From Lysobacterales bacterium (lineage in GTDB: Bacteria; Pseudomonadota; Gammaproteobacteria; Xanthomonadales; SZUA-36): a stretch of DNA of 15,449 bases. The notes below the pieces were generated by a model. It did not search any database and was not told the origin of the DNA. It saw only the letters and a program-made list of their open reading frames with translations. The stretch covers positions 1 to 15,449 of the forward strand of contig JAKITM010000050.1 in assembly GCA_021648045.1 (NCBI GenBank), read 5' to 3'. The translations under genes were made by a program, and so were the position numbers. Below, in pieces: positions 1-7,598 of the stretch; the first letter of the stretch is position 1, and each line of letters begins with the position of its first letter.

Positions 1-215
1 CTCAGTGGAGGATGTCCCTGCACACTCATATATTCTTTTCTTGATGCAGCCTTTGCCAATGCATCCGAGATTGCTTTTGGCACTGGAAAAGGGCTTTGTC
101 CAAAGCCAAATTTAAACACTTGTTGATTGTTGTTCGATTTAGCAAGGGAGACCTGATTGATTAATAGAGTCTCTGATTGTTTGCCTAACCTTATATAGGG
201 TGTTAATGATTTCAT
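1..215 (-). CDS. PLP-dependent aminotransferase class I/II, N-terminal part (runs off window)
   Basis: This is an open frame of 71 codons from an ATG at 215-213 to the window edge, so only the N-terminus is visible. The residues read FGFGQSPFPVPKAISDAL, then a KEYMSVQGHPPL stretch. This is the start typical of fold-type I aminotransferases, where a G-x-S-P-F-P-V-P motif is followed by a 'Y-x-x-x-x-G-x-x-x-L-R' substrate-side loop. The family transfers amino groups using pyridoxal phosphate in the cytoplasm; the catalytic lysine lies beyond the window, so substrate and activity cannot be judged. No strong Shine-Dalgarno is seen (GTAAAG about 8 nt upstream is the nearest). It lies downstream of the TonB receptor on the same strand but is separated from it by a terminator, so it is probably its own transcription unit. 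Confidence 0.8.
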   Translation of the reverse strand, partial: MKSLTPYIRLGKQSETLLINQVSLAKSNNNQQVFKFGFGQSPFPVPKAISDALAKAASRKEYMSVQGHPPL

Positions 216-249
216 TTTAGTACTTTACGGAGATTTCTTGATTGCTGAT

Positions 250-278
250 AATTTACAACTGTTGTTGATGAACTGCAA
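250..278 (-). promoter_or_regulatory. Possible promoter of the aminotransferase gene
   Basis: On the minus strand TTGCAG (278-273) and TAAATT (255-250) are separated by 17 bp, a sigma-70-like arrangement 35 nt upstream of the ATG at 215. A short palindrome ACAAC-T-GTTGT (255-265) overlaps the -10 and could be an operator. Both matches are imperfect and the region is AT-rich, so this is tentative. Confidence 0.3.
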
Positions 279-302
279 CATTTACAGCTTAAAACAGGCA
301 AA

Positions 303-333
303 AAAAAACCTGACTAAAAAAGCCAGGTTTTTT
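303..333 (-). terminator. Rho-independent terminator of the TonB receptor gene
   Basis: AAAAAACCTG (303-312) is perfectly complementary to CAGGTTTTTT (324-333), with an 11-nt loop. Read on the minus strand, the hairpin starts about 20 nt after the receptor stop codon and is followed by a run of T. Because A and T tracts flank the GC core on both sides, it may work in both directions. Confidence 0.8.
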
Positions 334-354
334 CGGTTTGTGTAAATTTCTAGT

Positions 355-2793
355 TTAGAAACTATACGAACCACCTAAATACCATGATCCACCTTCGTAG
401 TTAGCTGCACTACGACGAGGATATTGTAAGCCAACGCTCTGGCGGTTAGCATTTGGTGGACCAATTGTGTCAACATAACTATCGAATAGATTAGCAAAAC
501 CAAGTTTAAATCTAAAGTTTTCAGTAAATTGATAACCCAATTCAGCATCTATGTAGATGGTTGAACCAACTTTCGCACTGGGGGCACCACCGTCAACACC
601 ATTAATCCGACCACGCTCATCATAATGCTCGCCGTAGAAGTTAGCTCTAAGCATTAAGTTCCACTTTTCACCAAACGGGGTGTTAGCTGTCAACACAAAA
701 CGGTGTTTAGGATAGTTATTTTCAATATCCTCTACCAGGCCGTCGCTTACAGGCTGCACACCATTAACAAACTTTTGATTCACTACATCAATCTTGTTAT
801 AGCCATAAGCAAAGGAAAGATCAGTCCTGGTCGCATCTGACCAGTCGATACCTGAAGTGATTACCAAATCAAGACCACTGTGTTCTACATCTAATGCATT
901 AGTGTAAAAAGAAATGCTTGAACCATCTGCAGCAGTAATGTCACCTGTACGGTAAATCCGGTCATCAACATTAATCTGGTAAAAATCCAGGGTCAATGTG
1001 GTGTTATCGGTAAGATCTGAAGTTAAACCAAAGCTGATGTTAAATGATTGCTCTTCAGTCAGTGCCTTACCGCCTACTGCAAGAGCTCTCGGATCAGTTG
1101 GTGGAATCAGACCTTCTTCAACCTGTAGACCAGTAGCGCCATCAAATGTTGTGATGGTGGTACGAACATTAGCCTGACCGGGTGTTGGTGCATGGAAACC
1201 AGTAGATATGGCACCACGGAGTGCAGTGCTGTCAGTAACATTGAAACGCGCAGCTAGTTTGCCGTTAATGGTACTACCAAAATCCGAGAAGTCTTCAAAG
1301 CGTAATGCATATTGAACCATGAACCTATCACTAACATCCTGCTCGATATCTAAATATAAAGCATAGTTATCGCGATCAAATTTACCAGCATCGGTTGTTG
1401 GAATTCCACGGAATCCGCTAACGCCTGATCCTGGTGTTCCATCTGCGTTCTGATAAGAGTTTGGTTCGCCTGCAATAGCTGTATAAGTTTCTTGGCGCCA
1501 TTCAAAACCATAAGCAACATTCAATGAGTCACCAACTGGTACAGAGAAGTCAGCATTCAAATTGAATTCTTTTTGCTCATATCCACCAACATTAAAATCC
1601 ATTTGTGGAATTTGCAAGGAAGAGGTTAAGCCCAAGCCTGCATTAATGGAATTATTAAGGAAATAATCCAGTTCATTTTTGCCATAGCTAAAGCTAAAAT
1701 CAAAGGCTGTTCCATTGGAAAATTCACCTTCTAAGCCAGAAACCCAGGAGAAGTCTTTTTGATCGCCATCCAAGTATGGGGTAAAACCAGTATCCAATAA
1801 GGAGCCTGTATAACCAAGACCAGATAGAGTGGCTAGCGTGCTATGACCAGGATTACGGTAGAAGAATCTATAGCGACCTGAAGTATCGGCATAGCCAACA
1901 CGGGTATACAATGTGGAACTTTCGCCAACATCAATACCAGAGTTCAGATAAAACCTCAAAGCTTCAGTTTCAGGACGACCCCAGGTTTGCACCAGCGGAG
2001 CATCACCAAACGGAGAATCAGCACCTACGCCAACAACACCAGAATCTATTAGAGCCTGTGCATCTGGGCGTTGAATACCTCTTGATAAAGCTTCATTATC
2101 TTGGTATTCAAGACTCAGATTTAAAAAGCCATTTTCCCCAAGAGAAAAACCCTGATTCAAGCCAACTTTTAAACTGCTTTCGCCTTCATAAAAATTCCCA
2201 TATTGAATTTGGTATTCACCGCCTTCTGAAGCATTTTTAGTTACAAAGTTAATAACACCAGCGATTGCATCTGAACCATACTGTGATGATGCACCATCGC
2301 GCAGTACTTCAACTCGCTTTAGAGCGATTGAAGGAATCATACCAATATCAACACCATGCGCGCCGTTACCAGCCGCTGGAGCGAAAAACTGCACCAATGC
2401 AGAACGATGTCTTCTTTTACCATCCACTAAAATCAGTGTTTGGTCAGAAGCTGTGCCTCGCAGTGAAGTAGGTCTTACGAATGCACTACCATCGCCAGTC
2501 GCTGGCGTTGCTGTGTATGAAGGAATTAATGACTTTAGGTTATCTGTAAGATCGGCAGTACCGCCTAAGGCGTTAATATCTGCAGCTGAAATTACATCAA
2601 CTGGTACTGGCGAATCAGAAATGGTTCGTGCTCTTTGGCTTCTAGAGCCAATGATCATTACCTCTTCCATCATGTTGTCTTCAGCGGCATCAGAAACACC
2701 TCCTTGTGTACCTTCGTTTTGTGCCAACACTACTGTTGTACACAAACAAGCACCAACAATAGCCATTGCGGTAAATAGTTTATTTCGTTTCAT
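355..2793 (-). CDS. TonB-dependent outer-membrane receptor
   Basis: An intact protein of about 812 residues. It would import an unidentified ligand across the outer membrane using ExbBD-TonB energy. Residues 1-24 are a signal peptide (MKRNKLF, hydrophobic core, cleavage near VLA-Q). A short linker with EEVMIIGS (43-50) is a likely TonB-box region. A plug domain of about 62-186 carries the signature VEVLRDGASSQYGSDAIAG, and a long beta-barrel follows, ending in aromatic YLGGSYSF with the terminal F expected for BAM-mediated assembly. An upstream in-frame ATG at 2823 would add ten polar residues before the signal peptide. The ATG at 2793 is preferred because AGGGAAAAAC lies just upstream and the signal peptide then starts directly. 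No sugar- or siderophore-specific partner gene is adjacent, so the substrate is unknown. It ends at a strong terminator. Confidence 0.93.
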   Translation of the reverse strand: MKRNKLFTAMAIVGACLCTTVVLAQNEGTQGGVSDAAEDNMMEEVMIIGSRSQRARTISDSPVPVDVISAADINALGGTADLTDNLKSLIPSYTATPATGDGSAFVRPTSLRGTASDQTLILVDGKRRHRSALVQFFAPAAGNGAHGVDIGMIPSIALKRVEVLRDGASSQYGSDAIAGVINFVTKNASEGGEYQIQYGNFYEGESSLKVGLNQGFSLGENGFLNLSLEYQDNEALSRGIQRPDAQALIDSGVVGVGADSPFGDAPLVQTWGRPETEALRFYLNSGIDVGESSTLYTRVGYADTSGRYRFFYRNPGHSTLATLSGLGYTGSLLDTGFTPYLDGDQKDFSWVSGLEGEFSNGTAFDFSFSYGKNELDYFLNNSINAGLGLTSSLQIPQMDFNVGGYEQKEFNLNADFSVPVGDSLNVAYGFEWRQETYTAIAGEPNSYQNADGTPGSGVSGFRGIPTTDAGKFDRDNYALYLDIEQDVSDRFMVQYALRFEDFSDFGSTINGKLAARFNVTDSTALRGAISTGFHAPTPGQANVRTTITTFDGATGLQVEEGLIPPTDPRALAVGGKALTEEQSFNISFGLTSDLTDNTTLTLDFYQINVDDRIYRTGDITAADGSSISFYTNALDVEHSGLDLVITSGIDWSDATRTDLSFAYGYNKIDVVNQKFVNGVQPVSDGLVEDIENNYPKHRFVLTANTPFGEKWNLMLRANFYGEHYDERGRINGVDGGAPSAKVGSTIYIDAELGYQFTENFRFKLGFANLFDSYVDTIGPPNANRQSVGLQYPRRSAANYEGGSWYLGGSYSF

Positions 2794-3220
2794 TTGTTTT
2801 TCCCTGTTCTCGTTTAATGCCAAATGCAGAGCTTAAAATTATATGTGCTTTTATTAATTAAAGCTCGAACCAAAATTATATTCAAGATAATTGAGATATA
2901 TTCATAACTTAAAGGCGGATGGATAGAAAAACTACTTTGAGCTAGTTTTTCCATTAAAAGAACGCACTGCCGTTAAGTTCGAAAATCTACCCAAGTAAAC
3001 TTCAAATAGGTAAAAACCGCCAAAAATCGGGCAGTTTTTTTACGGTTTAATTATTTATATATACTTTCATGTTAATTAATTTTTTGTGAAAACTTTCTAA
3101 TTCATCACGAAACACTAAAACACATTTGCACATATTACTAATAAAGCCCATCATTTATAACTTAGTTTTAGTTTAAAGTCAAACATTTGCCGTGTTCAAT
3201 AAAGTGAGTCTACAGCTGTG
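2794..3220. other. AT-rich intergenic region upstream of the TonB receptor
   Basis: I see no credible gene here. On the minus strand two TATAAT hexamers occur (complement at 2838-2843 and 2875-2880), either of which could be the -10 of the receptor promoter, but neither has a convincing -35. The long AT-rich leader leaves room for regulation that I cannot resolve. Confidence 0.5.
3012..3041. terminator. Weak terminator-like hairpin
   Basis: AAAAAC plus GCC (3012-3021) can pair with GGC plus GTTTTT (3030-3039), with one C-A mismatch and an 8-nt loop, followed by a T tract on the plus strand and T-rich sequence on the minus strand. It lies between the IS256 remnant and the receptor gene and could block read-through from the former. 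The stem is short, so confidence is low. Confidence 0.35.
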
Positions 3221-3601
3221 AAAAGCGGTCATATTCACATGATAAGAATGAATCTGACGATGAAAAAACTCAGATACAACGGCGATGGCTTAGATCTCTT
3301 TTCCGCCAGTGGTCGTAGTCTGTCTCCCAGCCTTGTTTTAATCGGCTGACCGTATTCGCCGACAACCCCTTCGCACCTTCTCCAGCAATACTTCCAACGC
3401 TGGCTGCATATCACCTGTAGATATCCCTTTCAAATACAGCCAGGGGATAAATTGCAGCTCTCTTGCTCCTTGCTTTAATAAAAAGCTTCCAATGGATTTT
3501 CTATTGGTGTTTTCAGTGAAACACTATTATTATCTTGCATGTGGTGTATCTCCTGTTGGTTGTTGATCGCTCAAAATCAATCAATCGGATACACCGCTTT
3601 T
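3221..3601 (-). mobile_element. Internally deleted IS256-family insertion sequence remnant
   Basis: A 381-bp stretch bounded by perfect 9-bp inverted repeats, AAAAGCGGT at 3221-3229 and ACCGCTTTT at 3593-3601, with weaker similarity continuing inward. Inside is a minus-strand transposase relic (3540 to 3270) that keeps the N-terminus and a middle block but lacks most of the protein. A second inverted pair, GGTGTATC (3543-3550) and GATACACC (3588-3595), lies in the segment upstream of the transposase start. No target-site duplication is seen next to the proposed ends (acagctgtg versus aaatttaac), so the exact boundaries are inferred. Full IS256 elements are about 1.3-1.5 kb, so this is a dead deletion derivative, possibly mobilisable in trans. 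Confidence 0.6.
3270..3540 (-). pseudogene. IS256 (mutator)-family transposase, truncated and frameshifted
   Basis: From an ATG at 3540 with AGGAG upstream, the minus strand encodes an IS256-like N-terminus (NPLEA, then after a shift LLKQGAREL). It joins directly to FIPWLYLKGISTGDMQPAL and, after another shift, to EGAKGLSANTVSRLKQGW and HWRKRDLSHRR before a stop at 3272-3270. In intact IS256 transposases roughly 90-100 residues lie between the GARxL segment and the PWLYLKGISTGD motif, so a central deletion is inferred. The DDE catalytic part after RDLS-RR is also gone. The two frame changes sit in short T and G runs (near 3478 and near 3384). The product cannot be active. Confidence 0.85.
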
Positions 3602-3636
3602 AAATTTAACTCATACACCAGAAATCATCATAGCTT

Positions 3637-3712
3637 GGGAGGCGATCAGACCTTAAATTTTGGGGAAATAATTCTGGTTCAATTGACCAGGTCGTATTTA
3701 TTGACGATGGTT
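3637..3712 (+). repeat. 76-bp perfect direct repeat, copy 1
   Basis: Identical base for base to 6329-6404 (offset 2692). Identity stops abruptly on the left at 3636 and falls to partial similarity after 3712. Confidence 0.95.
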
Positions 3713-3842
3713 ACGACACCAGCACTCTTTACCTCGATGATATTTATAAGTTGAACCGATCACACGGGGCATATTTGCCGATAGCTTTGAGCAGGCACCA
3801 GCTGAGGTGATTGGCGAACAGGCGGTTAGCACAATGCCTTAG
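3637..3842 (+). pseudogene. Detached C-terminal fragment of a beta-helix protein gene (paralogous to 6329-6540)
   Basis: Read in the frame starting at 3637, this encodes RRSDLKFWGNNSGSIDQ and VFIDDG, then LYLDD. After a frame change near 3745-3756 it continues as VEPITRGIFADSFEQ, APAEVIGEQAVS and a TAG at 3840-3842. It matches the end of the downstream gene and the sequence beyond that gene's stop. The first 76 bases are identical to 6329-6404, whereas the rest is clearly diverged. The 5' part of the original gene is missing and its place is taken by the IS256 remnant 36 bp upstream. It is best explained as the tail of a former tandem gene copy truncated by IS-associated deletion. Confidence 0.8.
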
Positions 3843-3891
3843 GCTCAATAAACCCTAAACCTGTAAGCTTCAAACATTTGGAAAAAATAAA

Positions 3892-6481
3892 ATGAAAAAT
3901 AAAATGAAAAAATTCTTATGCTTTGCTTCTTTGCTATTTCTATCAGCTGCACTTCAAGCCGAGAATATAGTGTTTCCTGCTGATTCAGGCGTAATTGATA
4001 TTACGGGCGATCCCTATAACGCGAAAGGGGATGGAGTGACGGATGATACCCAAGCGATTCTGAGTGCGATTAGAGATCATCTCGGCAAACAAAAGATTAT
4101 CTATTTTCCAAACGGGACTTATTTGGTCAGCGATCGATTAGAGTGGCGCAATTCAGATGGCAAATTTAGCGCTTATCTCACTTTTCAGGGACAAAGCAGA
4201 GCCAAAACAATCATTAAATTAAAGGACGCTGCTGATGGATATGATGATCCAGATAAGCCTAAAGCTGTCATCTTTACCGCTTCTATAGATGACAAAGCGC
4301 CAAAGGTATATAAGCATGAGGAATTAGGAGAAGGGCTTCAGGCATTTAGAAAAAATGCATCCTAAATATGACCATAGATACGGGGAGTGGGAACTCTGGT
4401 GCTATTGGTATTGATTATCTCGTTAATAATATAGGAGCGATGCGAGATGTCACGATTCGATCTGGTGACGGTTCCGGGGTCAGGGGCTATCGATGGCAAG
4501 AAAATACCCTGGTCCGGGTCTTATCAAAAATGTGAGAATTGAGGGTTTTGATTATGGCATCTATGTTTTACATCGGCAAACTAGCATGACATTTGAAAAT
4601 ATAACATTACAAAATCAAAAAGTCGCTGGCATTTATAACAGAGACAACATCTTGTCTATTCGTGGGTTAAGTAGTATCAATGAAGTGCCAGTGATTCAAA
4701 ATCTGGGGCTTTATGGCCTTGTAACTGTGCTCGATGGTGATTTTAGTGGTGGTCTACCTTCGCAGAGCGCTATCGAAAACGCTAATGGCAGTATATTGTA
4801 TGCGCGTAATATTGTAACCAGCGGTTATCAGTCAGCTATTAAAAATAACGGACAGGTGATTCCTGGCACCACTCAACATGAGTTTGTGTCTGACCCAGTC
4901 CTTAGCCTATTTCCAAGCCCAGCAATGTCTTTGCATTTGCCGATAGAAGATACGCCAACAGTCCCTCATGACCCGATCGAGAATTGGGTGAGTGTCGTAG
5001 ATCATGGGGTGGATGGGGTGAAAAAGGCAGATCCTAATGATCGCGAGAACGATGATACCGCAGCCATTCAAGCGGCGATGGATTCGGGCGCGGCTACGAT
5101 CTATTTCCCGCAGAGCACCAATAATCAGGGTTATTATCTTGTCAAAGATACGATTACTGTGGGACCTAAAGTCAGAAGGATAGTGGGACTGAATGCTTCA
5201 GTGGGCATCGATTGGAATCACAGTTTTGGGGATGCATCCAATCCCAAGCCGATCTTTCGATTTGAAGAGGGAGAGCATGATGTTGTTGTTTTTGAGGATT
5301 TTTCTTACTGGGGTAAGAATGACGCGGCTGCTAACGCCTCTCCGAAATATTTTGTGTCATATGAGCACGCATCTTCCAAAACTTTAGTCATTAAAGACAG
5401 CACAGATCGAGGTTTTCGAAATACCAGAGGTGCTGGGAAGTTGTTCGTGGAAGGTGTTGTGTCTGTAAAACCGTGGGTATTTACCTATCCTCAACAGGTA
5501 TGGCTTCGTCAGTTTAATCCAGAGGGCGTGGGCACTCAAATAACTAATAATGGGGGGGATTTATGGATATTGGGTCTAAAAACAGAGCGACCAAGCACAG
5601 TTATAGAAACAACTGCTGGCGGGAAGACAGAATTATTGGGCGGTATGATTATTCCGGTTGAGGCTGCATCCCCCGACGCTGTGGGGTTCATCAACAATGA
5701 ATCCAGCCACTCATTAATTTACGCAGTGAACGCAGAACTCTTTGCGGCAAATTACGAGATACAGATTGAGGAAACGCGTAACGGAGTGACCAAGCGTAAA
5801 TATAGAGGTGATGTGCCCTCCCGCGCCGATGGTTCGAAGGTCGCACTGTACACCGGTTACGAGGACGACACCCTAGTGAACGATAATTTCGATTCAGGAA
5901 TCAACACAGGTACAATCAGCACGAGCGGTTCGGCGACTATTGAGATAAGTAATGAGCAGGCAGTCAGCCTAAATAACTCCCTAAAGATTTCAGATACCAC
6001 CAATACCAGCGTTCCTCCCTATCATCCGTCTGTAAAATGGTCTTTTAATGAACAAAGTGACAATATGCTGCGGGTTTCCTTTCACATCCGCAAGGAAACC
6101 ACAAGATATTCAGCCTTCTTCCTTGATTTAATTGGCTCGGGTATCAAGCGTGGCCGCGTAAGATATTCAACTAACAGCATTGTTGTCCAAGACAGTAGTG
6201 CAGGTTTCACAACCATTGCCAGCAATCTATCAGACCAGAGGTGGTATCAAGTAGAGATCGAGATATCAACGCGAACCACTGCGAGGACTTATGCGGTAAC
6301 AGTAAAAGAGCTTGACGGCACGATAATCGGGAGGCGATCAGACCTTAAATTTTGGGGAAATAATTCTGGTTCAATTGACCAGGTCGTATTTATTGACGAT
6401 GGTTCCGATGCCAGCATCCTTTATCTGGATGATGTTATAGTTGAACCAGCAGTACAGATATTTACCAATGGCTTTGAGTAG
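3892..6481 (+). pseudogene. Secreted two-domain beta-helix protein (Pectate_lyase_3 / GH55-like), two frameshifts
   Basis: Restoring one base in each of two homopolymers gives a protein of about 863 residues. It has a signal peptide (MKNKMKKFLCFAS to LQA-EN). A first Pectate_lyase_3-type N-terminal motif, YNAKGDGVTDDTQAILSAI, sits at about residues 42-60, and right-handed beta-helix sequence follows. A second such motif (VSVVDHGVDG to NDDTAAIQAAM, nt 4986-5106) starts another helix. The C-terminal module (nt about 5870-6460) resembles concanavalin-like binding domains. Two linked helices of this kind occur in GH55 beta-1,3-glucanases, so a polysaccharide lyase or hydrolase role is plausible, but the substrate is not determined. 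The frame changes at A6 (4350-4355) and at G4 (4483-4486), on either side of a segment reading NMTIDTGSGNSGAIGIDYL. As written, translation stops at 4365, and a second open frame runs 4493-6481. The start has only a weak GGA ribosome site. Confidence 0.8.
6329..6404 (+). repeat. 76-bp perfect direct repeat, copy 2
   Basis: This copy lies inside the C-terminal module of the beta-helix gene and is identical to 3637-3712. Recombination between the copies would delete about 2.7 kb, including the whole 5' part of the gene. Confidence 0.95.
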
Positions 6482-6568
6482 GCGCCAATTGAAATGGCTG
6501 GCGAACCGGCGGTTAGCCTGAATAATCCTCTCAAGATTTCAGAGTATAGAGGGTATAGTAAGAGTTAA
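6482..6568 (+). pseudogene. In-frame continuation past the stop codon: start of another C-terminal module
   Basis: After the TAG at 6479-6481 the same frame stays open for 28 codons to a TAA at 6566-6568. It reads APIEMAGEPAVSLNNPLKIS, which closely resembles the start of the preceding module (EISNEQAVSLNNSLKIS, about nt 5941-5990). At the equivalent place the upstream fragment has CAG instead of TAG and continues with APAEVIGEQAVS. This suggests the ancestor had tandem modules and the stop arose by a C-to-T change, followed by loss of the rest. Confidence 0.7.
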
Positions 6569-6818
6569 AGTTATGTTGCCAAGAGTCTGACACATTGCTT
6601 TATGTCAGCATTTGCACAAGTCGGGGGTCAGACCACAATCGATCGATAGTAATTAAACCAATAGTGCCCTACCGAGTATTGATAAAAGCCAAATGTCCGG
6701 AGAAATCATCGGCATGCCTTTTAAAATAATGCAGGGTGATACCTGCAAGCTAACAGATACAGAGGTAACAGGATGTTGGCGACTACCAAAGCAAGGGGCA
6801 TCAAGGCTTAGTGGATAA
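6569..6818 (+). other. Non-coding stretch between beta-helix gene and HsdR relic
   Basis: I recognise no gene. There are two small hairpins, CTGACA/TGTCAG (6587-6592/6603-6608) and GCAGG/CCTGC (6731-6735/6742-6746). An open frame 6693-6818 (41 codons, starting MSGEIIGMPFKIMQG) ends in TAA directly before and in the same frame as the HsdR-like relic. It may be part of the same broken region, but I cannot identify it. Confidence 0.4.
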
Positions 6819-6965
6819 AAAAGAAGACTCAGCGCAAGCGACATCTGTGATCTTTTTATCTCACCGGCCATCAAGAATGCTGGTTGGGATCCTATGCTGC
6901 AAATCCGCAGGGAAGTCACCCTGACCCCCTGCGAGCCCCTTGAATACTACCAACCGATTCTATAA
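6819..6965 (+). pseudogene. hsdR: Relic of type I restriction enzyme subunit HsdR, N-terminus only
   Basis: This short open frame reads LSASDICDLFISPAIKNAGW followed by DPMLQIRREVTLTP (nt 6828-6929). It is highly reminiscent of the extreme N-terminus of HsdR proteins, which begin 'SEADICDxFIxPAIxxAGWDxMxQIRREVTLTPG'. Similarity stops at 6929 and the frame ends at 6965. The nuclease and helicase domains (about 1000 residues) are absent, and no hsdM or hsdS is in the window. It is inferred to be the last trace of a lost restriction-modification locus. The assignment rests on my memory of the family motif only. Confidence 0.6.
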
Positions 6966-7032
6966 AAGAACGAGACCTTTTATTCCCCCTGACGATATTT
7001 ACTCTGAGTTCGGGATTACCATCCAAGATGTA

Positions 7033-7533
7033 TTAGTAACTACTAGCACTCATGACTCTTACATTTACACTGTCATACTCAGGTACTTGGCCCTTGCCAC
7101 AGCCACATTTTATTTGAAAATTCTCACTTTCTCCTGGAGATATTTTTTTGCTTATATACTCGGAACATTCATACACAAACTTGCCATCCATGTCCGATAA
7201 TTCAGCTTCAAGTTGGATAGAGTTTGTTACTTTATTGCCTTTATTAAAAACTGAGCCAAGTATCAAAAGTTGATTGCCATTTTTCAGCACTCGATACTCT
7301 TTTATCTCTATTTGGTCAGTTCTATCAAAGTTAGAGTCGAAGTTAGATTCAAAGCTTGAAATATCGCTATCGATAGCTTCATAGCCCTCTACAAATGAAG
7401 CTTCCATCATCGAAGGCATTGTTAATACAGTTAGCACTGTTCCACCATATAGAACAATCATCTGTGGAATAATAAATCCGATACCAATCCAAAAACCTAT
7501 CTTTATAGTCTTCCAGACACCTAAATTTTCCAT
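7033..7533 (-). CDS. Small membrane-anchored protein of unknown function
   Basis: A 166-residue protein from ATG at 7533 with an excellent ribosome site (AAGGAGATAAT directly before the start). Residues about 11-40 form one long hydrophobic segment (IGFWIGIGFIIPQMIVLYGG), followed by an acidic, serine-rich linker with a near-repeat (FESNFDSNFD). A C-terminal domain of beta pattern includes LLILGSVFNKGNKVTNSIQL and KKISPGESENFQIKCGCG. The latter resembles Ig-like FxLYD/DUF3426 folds ('gxVxNxGxxxxxxVxVxxxlxDxxGk ... l.PGexxxF') found outside the membrane, but I do not recognise a named family. Three cysteines lie in the C-terminal domain. It is on the same strand as higBA, 65 bp downstream of higA, so co-transcription is possible but its own ribosome site is strong. 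Confidence 0.75.
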   Translation of the reverse strand: MENLGVWKTIKIGFWIGIGFIIPQMIVLYGGTVLTVLTMPSMMEASFVEGYEAIDSDISSFESNFDSNFDRTDQIEIKEYRVLKNGNQLLILGSVFNKGNKVTNSIQLEAELSDMDGKFVYECSEYISKKISPGESENFQIKCGCGKGQVPEYDSVNVRVMSASSY

Positions 7534-7598
7534 ATTATCTCCTTATTGTATAAAGCGACCTAGCTGTTTAAACTAACTACTGCGAGCTCACCACTACC

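Noticed and set aside
2740..2760. VGAC in the receptor's signal peptide resembles a lipobox.
   Set aside because: Hydrophobic sequence continues after the cysteine to a better signal peptidase I site (VLA-Q), and TonB receptors are not normally lipoproteins.
3539..3754. Plus-strand open frame of 71 codons.
   Set aside because: It runs antisense from the IS remnant start into the wrong frame of the beta-helix fragment; no ribosome site or sensible protein.
4346..4362. A AAA AAT at the first frame break looks like a -1 programmed frameshift site, and a -1 shift would give the right frame.
   Set aside because: A second frame change is needed at about 4485, where no slippery site is apparent, and other genes in this stretch are broken in the same way. 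Mutation or sequence error is simpler.
6620..6640. GGGGGTCAGACCAC, reminiscent of REP-like elements linked to REP-associated transposases.
   Set aside because: Only one short occurrence, with no paired inverted copy or transposase, so it cannot be supported.
6653..6919. Minus-strand open frame of 88 codons.
   Set aside because: It is antisense to the HsdR relic, and its residues show no family pattern.
6940..7200. Plus-strand open frame of 86 codons.
   Set aside because: The second half is antisense to the well-supported gene 7033-7533, and no ribosome site precedes it.
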